Assembly: GCA_050084515.1 (NCBI GenBank)
Contig: CM114275.1
Location: 22,196,001-22,260,000 of the forward strand
From: Blasia pusilla
Taxonomy: Eukaryota; Marchantiophyta; Marchantiopsida; Blasiales
DNA: 64,000 bases
Direction: 5' to 3'
The notes beneath the pieces are model-generated. The model saw nothing but the letters and a program-made list of their open reading frames with translations. It had not been told where the DNA came from and did not search any database. Positions 23,989 to 37,695 of the stretch are shown here, one piece after another; position 1 is the first letter of the stretch, and every line of letters starts with the position of its first letter. Made by a program: the position numbers and the translations under genes.

Positions 23989-26750
23989 CTATATTATTGA
24001 GGGAGGGTTTCCTCCCATGGAAACACCTTTATGCATATGGTTGACACATGGCATCAACCTTGCCTTCCTTTTATTGCATTCGTCTCTCAAAACATACGTT
24101 TGTGACCCCTTCAATGTGGAAGAAAAAGTTGAGGGTCAAAGGGAGGGTATGTGCATAGAACATGCATTTATAAGCAAGTAACTAGTCCTTGATGTAGTAG
24201 GATTGTAAAATGTTCCATTGTGTAAGAGGGTATTGTATTTTGAAGATATGGTACCGCCATTAGTTAACTTTAGGAAATTAACCTCAACACTGTCTTATGA
24301 TTCAATTTCTATACTGATATTATCATATCATGATGTCACATAATTAATATTGCACGTGGACAAAATTTGTATCCGTGGACTTATATTTGTCTTATGGAAG
24401 GACTTATTTTGTATAGGCCCCACCTTCTTCCTCTCCCTCTTCCTCTCCCCATCCACTTCCCATGTTCCTCACTCCCTCACCCATTGTCACTCCTGCTCAC
24501 GTCACCTCCCATCACAAGCATTAACTAAGGTACCCATCTTTTACAATCCATGTCTATCCTAGGGAAAGGACTTGCTCGTTTTTATTCAACAAAGCACACA
24601 CTTTAGAAATGAAAATTTTTGAAGTAAGCAAATAATCTCATAAGTGTTGCTTTTTCATTAGAGATATTCTCAAAGTTGAGTACATTCAGTCTTTGAAATC
24701 CAAAAGGTAATTTGAGATCACGTGAAGAGGGAAGAGTTAGAGTGAGCACTTGCCTTGATTTTAGCTCATGAAGAACTATGTGCATTTGTTAAAAGGAATT
24801 ATGATTAATTAGCTAAGTGGGACTCAAAGTGCATAAAATAATATGATAACTATTCGTCTTCTTTTTAAATATTTTTGTGCAGGAGGCCTATTGGATATGG
24901 GATATGAATTTTACAGTAGGTATTTAGATATATCCAATTTGTTCTCATTATTACAGTAAAAGGTTAAAAAGTTTGAAAGGCTTAAAGCATGTTAAAGGTG
25001 TTATGTTGCATTCTTGATAGATTCACATAAGATATTCCAGAAATTCAATACCTTGATTATGGATTTCTTTAAGCTTTGAATTCGTGCCTAGAAATGAAAA
25101 TAGTATAAATTTGTAATGAAAATCAATGGGCACCATCCACTTGGGACATACAAAAAATAATGGTATTTTTGAAAAAAAAAAAAAAACCTTCTGTATATAG
25201 ATCCACAAAAATTAAAGTATGAAATATTATTGATTTCATTTTGATATGTGTGTGCAATATGAATGTTTTATTTTTCTATACAATATGACTTGCTATGATT
25301 CCTCCACTTAATTAATTTTAAAAACCATCACGAGAGATATAAATAAATGAAATACATATCCATTGCAAGGATGATTGTGAATCATAGCCTATCACCGTAA
25401 CATACCAAAAGTAATCTAAAGCTATAATTATGCATATGAAACATAAGAATGAGTAAGATATCTTTGAGTCCTTTCCAAGATCATTTGCCAAAAATCTTTC
25501 AAAAATTGATTAAAATTTTTAACCTAAGTTGTAAGAAAAAATTAATAAAAGAGTTACATAATTTTAAGGGTAATATCAAATATGTTCTTACTTCCTTAGA
25601 GCATCCTTAAGACATTCCTTCATGAATATCCACTCAAAACTCATAAAACCCAAAGTACCCCATGACATTAGAGAATTATCATATGAATTCTATATGGAAA
25701 ATCCATTTTTTATAATCAGAAGATTTTCCAAGATTTTTATCAATCTATTAATAGTTGGATTTGAATTATCTTTGAAAATGAGAAAACGAATCTGTGATAC
25801 AATGGAGAAGAAATTTCATACTCACTATTTTTAAAAATTCAAGAGATGTTCTAACTTTTTCAATTGAAAAACTATAAATGTAAGTCAAACAAGAAACTAA
25901 ATAATATTTTAATAAAATTTAATAAACTCTTAAAACTTAGCCATTAATTTTTTATTTTTTTTTGGCCCTCTATAAGGCGTGTCATCTTGTAATATGCACA
26001 TTATAAGATGATATGGTGATATGTGATGAATGCATAAAAGATATGGGAAAGGCTAAAATATTGACTTAGTAGATTTTAATATATTAGTAAAGATTTATAG
26101 CAAATTTTTTGATATGAGTGCAAAAAATGAAAAAAAAAATCATCTTATAAAAATAAAGGTTTAAGTTGATATGTGAAAAGCATGGGCTATATAAAAAAAT
26201 TGGATACTAATATTGTAATATTACGTAAGGTGTTCACAATTAAGGAAATGAAGCCCAGATTGGTGGAGTGAGAGGAGATTTCAAATTTTCAAAATTTTAA
26301 TATCAAACATGAGAGATATGCAAATGTACTAAGGAAAAAGGTTATGAGATAAAGTAAATAAGTAGAATGTGGAAACTTGGTATGGTGTTACGTAAAAAGA
26401 GTGTGATATTTACCCGCTACAATAAAGAGAATATACTAGAAGATAACATGATCTTAAGATTTCATACTCAGGAAAGTCTAAAATGGGCATAGACTTCTTA
26501 GAGGGACAAAATTAGGAAGACTCGTTAAAGACATATATGATGGCACAATGAAGATGATTCATAACCAACTTTACAATATTAAATTAGATTCTTGCATTTG
26601 CCATGGATATCATGATCTTATGCAATATAGGATAAAATTACATTGAAAATTGTAGGGATATTATTTGGGACCTTCAGATGGAAGATGACATGTGCTTGAG
26701 TACCTCTTTTGTGAGCAACTTATGAATATAGGGTCCCATACTTAGGGCCG
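23989..26750. other. No gene seen; AT-rich sequence
   Basis: Starts with a probable second Helitron-like left end and then becomes extremely AT-rich (25200-26700). Open frames up to 70 codons are consistent with chance. Nothing further recognised. Confidence 0.4.
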
Positions 26751-26890
26751 GGTCCCATGGGCCGGCGTCGGTGCCCGACGCTGGTCCTTGTTAAAACAGA
26801 TCTCCATCGGACGGTCCAGAATCTTTTGTCCTGGCCGGAGTCGGTGATTTGCAAAGAGAGTCTTTGATTTTATCCGGCAGTCCTTGGTTT

Positions 26891-26919
26891 TCTTGCGCCC
26901 AAAAAAATTGGGCGCAAGA
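26891..26919. repeat. Hairpin, 12-bp perfect arms and 5-nt loop
   Basis: TCTTGCGCCCAA, five A, then TTGGGCGCAAGA. Confidence 0.9.
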
Positions 26920-27104
26920 AATTATTTGCGTCCTCGCGACCTCCACAACCCGTTGGGGCCGGTAGAAATTTGAAAAAACTGGTCCTTCTGGTTCCAGTTC
27001 TAGCCGTTTCCGTTCCATTGACAACAGGGTGTCGAATAGTTTCTTGCGAGGCCTTCTTGTAACCGGGTCCCATGAGGCAGGAAGAATCTGAAGCAGGAAG
27101 AATT

Positions 27105-27200
27105 CGACGCAGGAAGAAATTGAGGAAATTGGACGCAGGAAGAAATTGAGGAAATTGGACGTAGGAAGAAATTGAGGAAATTGGACGCAGGAAGAATTTG
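27105..27200 (+). repeat. 26-bp minisatellite, about three copies plus partials
   Basis: The unit GCAGGAAGAAATTGAGGAAA followed by TTGGAC is repeated three times with one substitution (GTAGG for GCAGG). Partial copies (GCAGGAAGAATTCGAC, GCAGGAAGAATTTGAC) lie at each end. Confidence 0.9.
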
Positions 27201-27854
27201 ACGCATCACAGGGAGTCCTTGGTTTTTTCTCTTGATCCCGCTGCCAAGCACGTAATTCCCATTCTATTTTGTGCAAATCACTGTGCAGATCTACCCGTAA
27301 AGCGTGTACCACACAAAGCTGGCAATTCCACTACATCCTATCTTTCTTGCGTCACTCGAACAACTACTTTGGTTATGTTTAGTGTTTATAACTTATATGG
27401 ACGTTGATCCAGTCACTTGAAAATTACAATGCATCTTCAAAACACGGGCGTTTTCTTTTTCACATTCTTTCCCGGAGTGGAATCGTCTCATTTCCTGATT
27501 TCCCGAATCGACTAGCGTTCTACGGTAAGGAAATCTAAGTACATGCGTATTCACATGAGAACACAGGCACTCGACCACTCCACAATCGTCACTCAGGTTC
27601 AGTGCGCATTTGATTCTGCGCAAGCGAAAACATCTCGAGTGCGGAGAGTCGTTCTCAACGGGCCTGAAGAATACGGGCCGCAGAAGCGGTGCGTTCAAGG
27701 CTGCAAGCATGAGGACAAAATGGAAATCTGTGCAGAAAACTTACACTCCTAGTCATGGAGGAGTCGTAGCCGTAGCCGTAGTCACCCTTGCAGACCACCT
27801 GGAAGGAACCGGCTGGAAAGCCGCCGCCGCCGAGCAGTTCCAGCCGGCGGGTGG

Positions 27855-27884
27855 CTTCTTGGGGTCGCAAGCGACCCCAAGAAG
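27855..27884. repeat. Hairpin, 14-bp perfect arms and 2-nt loop
   Basis: CTTCTTGGGGTCGC, AA, then GCGACCCCAAGAAG. The GC content makes this the most stable short hairpin noticed in the window. No T-run follows, so nothing suggests a Pol III terminator. Confidence 0.9.
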
Positions 27885-28639
27885 TCGCCCATGCGACCCG
27901 ACCCTTATATGCCTAGATATAAAGTTGGGCTTGTAGGAGAGGACTACTTGTAGTACTTGAAAGAGTGAGTATTTCATTGCATTCTAAGATTCTTTGACAT
28001 TTCAATGGAATAATGAACTCCCATATAGTACCATGGGGAGGTCACAAAGGAAGCATCCTCTTGACTTTTTTTGATGGAAGTTTATCTTTAAATATTAAAA
28101 TCCTTTAGATAACATTTTTAACAAAGTTGTGATTTTTTGCTTGCGTATATTCTTGATGGTTAAGAAAGTCTGATGAGCTTTATATCTATATAATTAAAAG
28201 AGGACAGGGTTAGAGAAAACCCTCCTCATATGTTGACACTTGTCCTCTAAGGGTTGTTGTGGTGTTAATACATGTCACTTTAAAGGAGGAAGTTAAGTTT
28301 AGAGGAGAAAATTAAATTAAATGAGGAAGGGAACCATACCTTAATGCAAAATATTCCAATAAATAAATTGAAGAAAACAGGTCAAAACCCCTAGTTTCCT
28401 CAATAGTGAAATAGTGCGAGAACTGTTATGATCGCATATTCTTGTATACCGAGTTTTTCTCTATGTTCATATGATATTGAAGCTCTACTCTTAGTGCACA
28501 GACAAACTAGACCACTTTGTAGTCTCAAGATTTATTATATATTTCAGAGATTTTTTCATCTTCTATTTTCTCATAGAAATTAAATCTCACATATTCTCTA
28601 CCTCTCTCATTTCAAACCAAATCCACATTCATGGTGATA

Positions 28640-29260
28640 GAATTTGATTTCTTATAAGGCAAGGAGGAATATATCTCCTCCTTCTCATGGAAGGATGTTC
28701 AATAAAGAGAGAAGGAGATCTCCAAGCTATCTCTCCTTGAGGTATATTCTCTTCATCCTTCCCAAAACTAGCTCTTTCCTTGGTGAAGGGTGTATACATA
28801 TCATTTCTCCAATCCTAACCTTAAATAGCATATTAAGGGGAGACTTCCAAAATATGAAGTTAATTATGCTTAATATAGGGATCTTGCTTGAAATAACAAG
28901 TTATCACATCTTATTTTGTCAACAAGTAGAGTTCTACCGCATCGACGACATAGAGGGTGAGTGGGTTCTTCGGGTTGAACTTTATCCTGAGATGTTGGAT
29001 GAGGTTGGCAAAAGGTCCGTTGCATCGAAATTTTTGTTATGGCGATTTCCCTATTTTTGGTCTTTGTCAACCAGATGATCCATTGACCGAGTCAACGAAC
29101 ATCGGATCACGTGTGCATGTAGATTATCGTTGGGATGGCTATTTTTGGGGGAAGAGACTTTTGGCTCTTTCCAAGGCTATAAGAGAGGGAGAGATGGCTT
29201 TCCCAAGCCATCTTTCTCATGTTGGGCCTTAGAAGCACCTCTTATATATATATAAAAGAG
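28640..29260 (+). mobile_element. LTR-like fragments at the left of a Ty3 remnant
   Basis: 28690-28770 resembles 37680-37800 and the inverse of 870-1010. From about 28918 a second block starts (TAGAGTTCTACCGCATCGAC, GAGATGTTGGATGAGGTTGG, GGCGATTTCCCTATTTT, GGGATGGCTATTTTTGGGG, then CCATCTTTCTCATGTTGGGC). It recurs at 30478-30865 and 30955-31280. The same block on both sides of protease-coding sequence fits a pair of LTRs. The 144-codon frame 28644-29078 is made of this repeat and is not a gene. Confidence 0.6.
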
Positions 29261-29299
29261 CGGAGTTTTAGGCCAAGTGAGACATTTTTACTCTGTATT

Positions 29300-30240
29300 T
29301 TTCTTGGTTAGTTAGTCACATAGGTATGTTGTACCACCCACAACGCATTCTACTTGATTCAGGAGTGCAACTCTTGATGTTAGGGAAGGCGGCATGTTTG
29401 GAGGTGAGGTTACAGAAATGAGACATTTAATTACGCATTGTCCCTTTGAGATACATACCTCTATTGGGGGCCTGTCATGCACCCTACCAGTTCATGACTT
29501 GATAGGAGTTAGTGGTTAGACTCCAACCAGAGTCTAACCACTAATCGGGCGATTACGACATTGCTCTGGTGCAATGTCGTAATCGCTCGAGTGCGCACCA
29601 TTGCACCAGAGCATGAGTCAGATAGTGAAATGGTGCGCATTTGGGCGATTATGATATTGACACAGTCCTATGGTATGTTGATAGGGAGTATGGTGTTTTA
29701 TCCACTTGGTTTCATCTTGGACTTTTAGGAAGAGACGGTTTTTTAATCATCCAGGGTGGCAATCAGGTGATGGACAGGTAAGCCATTTACCGGTGCAGTT
29801 TGCATGGTGTAGTGGTTATCGACCATGTGAGGATACGGTGATCATGTTCGCAGCATTCATAGGTGGTGTTAGCTAACCAAGAGAGTTGTGGGAGATGAGC
29901 ACACATGCGGAGGACATTCCCGTAGCATATCGCCCCACAGAGAGACATTCTAGGGTGGTGTCTCTTCCCATGGTGTGGAGATTTCTTTATCGTTTTTGGG
30001 TATGAGCGAGGAGTGTAGACGAGCTTGGGAGGCAAGGGTGGAGTCGTGCATGTGTCTTGGAGCAGATAGAGTTAGGTAATGGTTGTGCTCTTGGAGTGGA
30101 GATTTCATATCTTGAGGTACCACACATGTTGTGTGGCAGCGTTTGGAGCACGGTGTGAGAGTGTTAGATCCTTCCAAAGGGATTAACACAACGAGTATTT
30201 GCAGTGTTGTAGTGTTGTGGGGATGACGACACCGATGGTG
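29300..30240 (+). pseudogene. Ty3 retropepsin-region remnant
   Basis: A translation broken by stops and frameshifts shows an aspartic protease core, LLDSGVQLLMLGKAA near 29355-29400 (DSG active site), then a CPFE/CPLR-like segment. After an interval filled with hairpins comes YPLGF-like sequence near 29690-29715 and a PGWQSGDGQ-like segment near 29755-29780. This order (DSGAQ, then PLGF, then a PGW..GDG block) is what I know from the protease region of PHD-finger Ty3 elements in streptophytes. Similarity continues weakly to about 30000. Stops in every frame make it non-functional. It lies between copies of one LTR-like block, in the direction expected for an internal region. Reverse transcriptase is missing, so most of the element was deleted. 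Confidence 0.6.
29509..29640. repeat. Cluster of interlocking inverted repeats inside the Ty3 protease remnant
   Basis: Hairpin 1 is 29509-29544 with 15-bp perfect arms (TTAGTGGTTAGACTC) and a 6-nt loop. Hairpin 2 is 29549-29586 with 16-bp perfect arms (GCGATTACGACATTGC) and a 6-nt loop. The loop and right arm of hairpin 2 can instead pair with CATTGCACCAGAGC at 29599-29612, and GTGCGCACCATT (29592-29602 region) pairs with AATGGTGCGCAT near 29629-29640. Several mutually exclusive foldbacks therefore occupy 130 bp. Confidence 0.85.
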
Positions 30241-30319
30241 CTAAATATGTATAGATAGTCGATCATGTGAGGTAGATATGTGTGTGCTATCTAGAGTTAG
30301 AGGGAACCAAGTGCCAACT

Positions 30320-31540
30320 AGGGAGACTATTGTTTGGTCTTGATGTATATATGTGAGTGTATTTTATTTATGGCTGAAGTGACCCATGTGTTGGGAAGAT
30401 CGGTATGTTGTGGTGTATAGATGTGACTAGCAATGTGGATTGTATAGCGATGTGTATGCACACGAAAATTGTCACGACTTAGTTTTCCGATAGATAGAGT
30501 TCTATCGTGTCGAAACATAAAGGGTGAGCAGGTTGTTTGGGTGTAACTTTGTCTTGAGATGTTGGATGAGGTTGGAAACATGTCCATTGTGTCGGAAACA
30601 TCGTTTATGGCGATTTCCCTATTTTGGTCTTTGTTAGTCAGGTGACCTCTTTACCAAGTCAACTGTGACATACGTACACGCATGTTACCATTGTGATGGC
30701 TATTTTTTGGGGAAGAGCCTTTTGGCTCTTCCCCCAAAAATAATTCTCTTATAGCCTTGGGAAGAGCTAAAAGGCTCTTTCCAAGGCTAGAAGAGAGGAG
30801 GAGATGGTTTTCCCAAGTCATCTTTCTCATGTTGGGCCTTAGGAGCAACTCTCTTGCATATGTGTATGTATATACACACAATAGCGTTCCTCTAAAATCC
30901 CCAAAAAAACCCTTAATTAAATTAGGGATAACATTCATTCTTCATATCTTAGTTAGTTGACATGTAGAGTTTGATTGCATCAACAAACTAGAGGGTCAAC
31001 ATGTTATTTTGGTATAACTTCATCTTGAGATGTTGGATAAGGTTGACGATAGGTTCGTTATGTCAGGAACGTCATTTTCTACGATTGGCCTCTTTTGTTC
31101 TTTTTCATCCAGGTGATCTGTTGACTAGGTCAAGGGTCACTTGGTAACCTATGTACATAAGTTATTGTGGGGATGGCTATTTTTAGGGAAAGAGCTTTTT
31201 GGCTCTTCCCAAGGCTATAAGAGGGAGGAGTTGCCTTTCTTAAGCCATCTTTCTCATTTGGAGCACCTCTCTTGCTGGTGTGTTGTAGAAACTAGGGTGT
31301 TGGCATCCAAATTCCCTCATAATGGGGTGGATGTGGTTCAATATGCTGATGTAGATTCAACAGTAGAGTTGGTCATATGAGCCATTTTTACTCCTATTTT
31401 TGTTGCATGATCTTGATGTGCATGCATCAATTCATTTTTGTATGTGTTTGGATCTATCCGTATGTTGGGAAGATCAGTATTTTATGGTGTGGATGTGATC
31501 AACGATATGTATGTGCACGAAAACTCCCAAGTTGTGCATA
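30320..31540 (+). mobile_element. Tandem LTR copies at the right of the Ty3 remnant
   Basis: A GGGAGACTATTG purine-tract junction near 30323 is followed by sequence like that after the purine tracts at 531 and 1157. One LTR-like copy covers about 30327-30865. A second (3' half only) covers 30955-31280. The 5' half appears again at 31405-31535 (GTTGGGAAGATCAGTATTTTATGG versus GTTGGGAAGATCGGTATGTTGTGG, shown here only as a comparison of the two copies). Repeated LTR halves suggest unequal recombination between LTRs. Confidence 0.55.
30703..30788. repeat. Two adjacent hairpins inside an LTR-like copy
   Basis: GGGGAAGAGCC at 30709-30719 pairs with GGCTCTTCCCC across TTTT, with one bulged C and additional T/A pairs. 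Next to it, 30753-30767 pairs with 30774-30788 (15-bp arms, one mismatch). The second hairpin is absent from the homologous positions near 29160 and 31200. Confidence 0.75.
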
Positions 31541-34480
31541 TCCATGCCAAGTCATCTTTAATCCACAAGTCCATCCTCAATATGTATGACTCATAGATAT
31601 TCTTGTTACTAAAAATATCACATACTCTTCAAGAGAGTATCTATATTGTAGAGTTTGTCATCTACTTCACCTAGCTTCATCCCAAAGCACTCATGACCTT
31701 GAACTTTGTAAGCGGAAGAGTGAGATTGAGTCCCAAAGACTCAACTGATTGCCCATTTTGTAGGTAGTCTAGAAGCTTCCAAACACTAATCGGGTTCAGT
31801 CCTCCCAACTACATACCATCTTCCTAGAAAGCCTCTTCTCCAAGCCTTGACCAATCTCCCCAAGTTGCTCACCTAATCGGAGCGCGGCAATTAATTCCTC
31901 AAGATACTTCCCTGAGCACAAACCAAAAAATAAAACCAAACATGTACCATGGTTAGTTCCGAGTTCAAGGGCTTGAGTGGGTAGAGAAGGAGAATGTCCC
32001 CCCTATAGGTACTTCACGGGTTTTCACCTAACCCCAATAATAAGACATGTGTGCATCTTGCCTAGTGTTAGTTCTACGGCTTGTTCCACCATCCTTCCTA
32101 GTCTCGTGACTAGGTAGTCTAGGTTTTGACTTAGGTAAGTCAAACCAAGGTCTTTCCTCCTTGGGCCTATAATCATGACTCAATTCCCAAGTTCTCGCTA
32201 GCACGGGTGCCATAGACTTAGCTATTTGCCACGCTACCCCGCTTGGCTGAGTTTTCGTCCTCATCGACTTTAGTTTGGGCCCCCTCCAAACACACCGTAA
32301 ATAAACCTGGGTTTGAATTCACCAATGCCTTGGGTTATGTCCTAGTCCTCCACTGGATATCCAAGCCTTCTTTGAGGGTTCTCCGGGAGAATGCCACCTT
32401 CCTCGTTGTCCTCTCAGACCCTTGATTTTGGCCCTCAACCCAAAGGTGGTTTATGACCCACTAACCAACGTTTAACCAATTATCCATCTAGATTGCTTAG
32501 CAGAGGATATCTATAGCTTATGAAACTCTTGCCTCCCAAAATGCATCTTGGAGCTTAGACCTGTGTTCCATATGTCTCATGGCTAGTGCCCATGTTGACT
32601 TCTTGTTTAGCGTCTCATGGTCATTTTGCTTCCCTTTGTGTTTCATGACTAGTCTCGAGCCATCTAGCCAACCTTAACTACCCGCGTGTTCCTTGACGTG
32701 GCACTTGGCTCCAAAGTCTCAAACCTTTTTTTCCTTGCCTTTGTCCCTGCAAGTAGCTACGTACCTTTCTCACCTAAGACGAGCATGGAGGTACCTGCAC
32801 GTCTCGCCTATCGTTAGTCCCGAGGTAGGTTCAACCGCTCTTTCTAGTCTTACGGCTAGATAGTCTAGGTTTCAACTTTGGTAGGTTATATCACGTCTTT
32901 CTTTCTTGGGCCCATGATCATGACTCGCTTCTTAGATCCCCTCTAGCGATGTCGTATTGAGAGCTTTTCTTGGAGTAAGGGGGGATCTTTTAGTTGCAAC
33001 AAACGTGGTTGATGCAAGGTGAACTCTCTAAGAAGTTATCCTTTTTCAGTACAAAATTATTATATACACTCTCCATTCTCTCACGATAGGAAAAAAAAAT
33101 GGTAATGCCAAGGCGATCACTTCTTCATAACATCAAACCCCAAAATTTCTAACCATGAAGTCGCTATAAACTACTTTACGCTTGTACACAAGAAAAATAA
33201 CATAACTTATATTAAACCCTACTTGAGGAAGTCTATTAATCTCCATGGATCGCTCTATAAGGACATACAAAATATAATCCCATGTCCTTCCGTACGTAGC
33301 AATAAGAAGAATCACCGGAGTTTGAGATCGCATGACGTGGTTCATGAATGCCTCCCAAAAGTGATAAACTAGTGTCTATCTACAAAGAGAATCTTAACGT
33401 GGTACGGATTTAGGAAAGGAAAATCGGGTATGACTCGTACTCCATCCCTATCCATACTTGACGAACATTATCTACTCTCCTCAAGAATGGATTTTGGCGG
33501 AGTTGCTCTCTCATTGGGATAATCCACTCTCATTGGGAAAATAACAAGCCAAAACCTTCTACTATTCCTAGTATGACAAACCTCCCTAAGACAATAATTC
33601 TCTCCAAATAACTGTATCATATCATAGTCTTGAAACTCACAAATAACAGAACTCAATCAAGTCACTTTCCCAAGAAGGATAATCCACTCTCATTGGAAGA
33701 GCAAACAAACCAATTTCATCCACTCAAGAGTACCTAGGGAGACTCAAGAAATGAAGCAAAAGATGATGAACCCCTGAAGGTCCCTCCTCTTTATATACTC
33801 TCAAGGGATCCACAAGAGTATAAAATAGGGCTAATCTTATCTTGTGCCGCTTGACTTCCTCTCAAGGGGTTAGCCAATCTTATTTTGAAACAAGTAGATT
33901 ACATGTTATCTCCTCCAAAATATCTTCATCAACTCACTTTATATCCTTCAAATTACCCCAACTACCCTAGCCACCAACTAAGATTGTTTTTTTTTGTTTC
34001 ATTAATATAATAATCCCATTAATTTACTTTTATACTCCCATGTCTTATTTATTATTTCTTTTCCTAAATTTGGGCCCATATAAATGAGCTATCCTAAGGA
34101 GTTTTAAAGCTAATTTTCATTTCTCTAAGCTAATTTATTTAACACTAATAAAACTCTCTCTAACACTTAATGAGAGAGAAATTTACATAATGGATAATTT
34201 TACTATACGACAGCGTGGGCACCAAAAATTTAGCTATTCACAACAATCTATGAATCAGCTAATGAGATAGTTGTCACATACATATCATATATATGTGCAC
34301 ATACACATTGTTACAAAATATATATTGCTATCATCATCCATCTAACCCATTGATTTGGAAAGCAAACTAGATAAAATAAATGATTTTCTTGTAGTTGGTG
34401 GTTAGATATCTTTAACTCAAGCCATTTATTTATCCGTTGATCCATCTAGAATTGACTATAGTGTCCTATTTTATGAATGT
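31541..34480. other. No gene seen; contains a diverged direct duplication
   Basis: The stretch around 32060-32260 (GACTAGGTAGTCTAGGTTTT, TTTCCTCCTTGGGCC, ATCATGACTC) recurs in the same orientation around 32820-32960 (GGCTAGATAGTCTAGGTTTC, TTTCTTTCTTGGGCCC, ATCATGACTC), so about 150 bp is duplicated 750 bp apart. Flanking text looks like decayed repeat, with no recognisable domain. 33360-34480 is AT-rich with nothing identified. Confidence 0.4.
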
Positions 34481-34499
34481 ATGAATGATGGCATGATGA

Positions 34500-35020
34500 T
34501 ATCCATGTATGTTGTTATGTAGCTGTGTGTATGCACGTGATAAGTTTTATACCTCAATGTATCCCAATATTATGCAATAGCCAATTTCTTAAATGCCACG
34601 AGCATGACTTGTTAGAATATCTCTATCCATTAAGCACATACTCTCATCCATATATCTTGATCATCAAGGTTCAATACCTCTATAATATCACGATGAATAG
34701 ACGTAGGTAAATTTGGATTTTATCCATGTAGAAAAATCTTGTGAAAGGATGCAAAGGATGCTCACTAGCTACCCAAAAATTCCATCGCAAACCTCAATAA
34801 CTAAAAGTCCCAAATTCCTTGGAAATATTTTTGCAAGCCACATTCATGAAAATCCCTTTTCATCGCATGCAAAACTCTCTTGGCTAGAGCATCTTCTTTA
34901 GGATGATCTTGCAATATCATATATTCATTAATTTACACATGATCACACAAGGTCTTAAATTCCACATGAAACTTGGGACCCTATATAGTCATACTTGGTA
35001 CCCTATATAGTCTAAATCTT
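34500..35020 (-). pseudogene. Ty3 integrase remnant (same family as the PHD-finger element)
   Basis: The minus strand, read with a few stops and frame changes, gives an integrase C-terminal half: a KFHVEFKTLCDHV-like segment near 34960, DHPKEDALAKRVLHAMKRDF near 34850-34910 (counterpart of the HPQ.DGLAERVV.TMK block), then LQKYFQGIWD, then NPNLPTSIHRDI near 34690 (counterpart of FGR.P.LP), and finally AFKKLAIA.YWDTLRYK near 34550-34580. This last block is the segment that precedes the part seen at 3-341 in intact elements. Several in-frame stops show it is dead. Evidence is by-eye resemblance to plant Ty3 integrases. Confidence 0.6.
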
Positions 35021-35552
35021 TGTTCATGCACCATACTGACTAAAAAATTGATCTATAAATGCCTGTGCTACTGATTCACTTGTTTTTCGTGGAAATGTAA
35101 CTAGATTTATCCATTAAAAAATTGCTAAATCACCACCAATATATATCATCAATGGTGCTACGTCAATGAGAAAGGCCAAAAAAGAACTAAACTCCATCAA
35201 TAACCTAAACTTAAAATTTGGTAATAGATGCAACTATGGATTCAACGCATTGAAGGATGCTTATACTCTATCATATATCATAAACAGAGCAAATAATTAT
35301 TATTAATTTATTTGTATATTATGCCACCATGATTACATCTAGAATAAGCTATATATATATAATTGAAGTACTATTAGGATTTTTAAGCTTGAAGATGAAT
35401 TGGCTTAATACCAAGACTTTGGAGACAAAAGGTTGGTTAATCTAAAATTGTTACATTGTTAATATGACTTTATTATGTAAGTGTGGTTGGATGCAAATCA
35501 ATAATGAGAGAGTAAATTGTTGAATGCATGCTTTTGTGACACAAAAGACCAA

Positions 35553-37339
<1,787 letters not shown>

Positions 37340-37695
37340 AAGTTCTCTAACTCCTCTTAAGAATGTTCCAAATCAACCTCTACGATCCAAATTCTTTCTT
37401 TCACATAGAAGTGTTTCCACTTGACCAAGTACTTATACTTGTGGATACTACGTCTTGAGCGGAAGATGGTATCTATCTCAAACTCAAGTTCATCGTGGAT
37501 GATCATTATCATTTCTTGCACGATCTGCCTCAACGCATCCATGTGGTTGGTCTCTACCTCTTCATCAGGCATACTCACCACCAAATCTTCTTCCAAGAGC
37601 ACATGTATCTCGACCTCTTGCTCCACTTGGTACTCCAACTTGCTTACATATGAGTGCTCTCTTATGATGTAGCTTATGATGCAAGGGTTCAACAA
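37340..37695 (-). pseudogene. Chromodomain remnant of a Ty3 chromovirus-type integrase
   Basis: The minus frame 37695-37357 ends in a chromodomain-like segment. It has a hydrophobic start (FEIDTIF), a basic stretch, YLVKWKHF with the conserved aromatic/basic core, IWIVEVDL in place of the usual TWEPEENL, and, after a stop at 37357-37359, ELENFKLM, matching the chromodomain C-terminal helix. The core Trp of the TWE motif is kept but the next residues are altered. Upstream is an acidic segment (EEDLVVSMPDEEVE) of no known family. Chromodomains at the end of Ty3 integrases bind methylated histone tails. Here the stop before the final helix and the absence of upstream integrase indicate a fragment. 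Confidence 0.6.

Larger units (their letters stand above)
26751..27950. other. GC-rich block with hairpins and a minisatellite; origin unclear
   Basis: This block stands out from the AT-rich flanks. It begins with GGGCCGGGTCCCATGGGCC, contains a 12-bp-arm hairpin at 26891-26919, a minisatellite at 27105-27200 and a 14-bp-arm hairpin at 27855-27884. A 173-codon minus frame (26791-27312) includes the minisatellite and has no recognised domain. Plus frame 27610-27936 and minus frame 27655-27870 overlap in a GCC-rich stretch, and neither is recognised. It may be a transposon that picked up gene sequence. I do not assign a protein. Confidence 0.4.

Noticed and set aside
26791-27312. 173-codon minus frame as a gene
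   Set aside because: A large part translates the 26-bp minisatellite (a repeating Phe/Leu/Pro pattern) and the rest matches nothing I know.
28644-29078. 144-codon plus frame as a gene
   Set aside because: It is built entirely from LTR-like sequence that recurs at 30.5 and 31.0 kb and near 37.7 kb, where the frames are broken.
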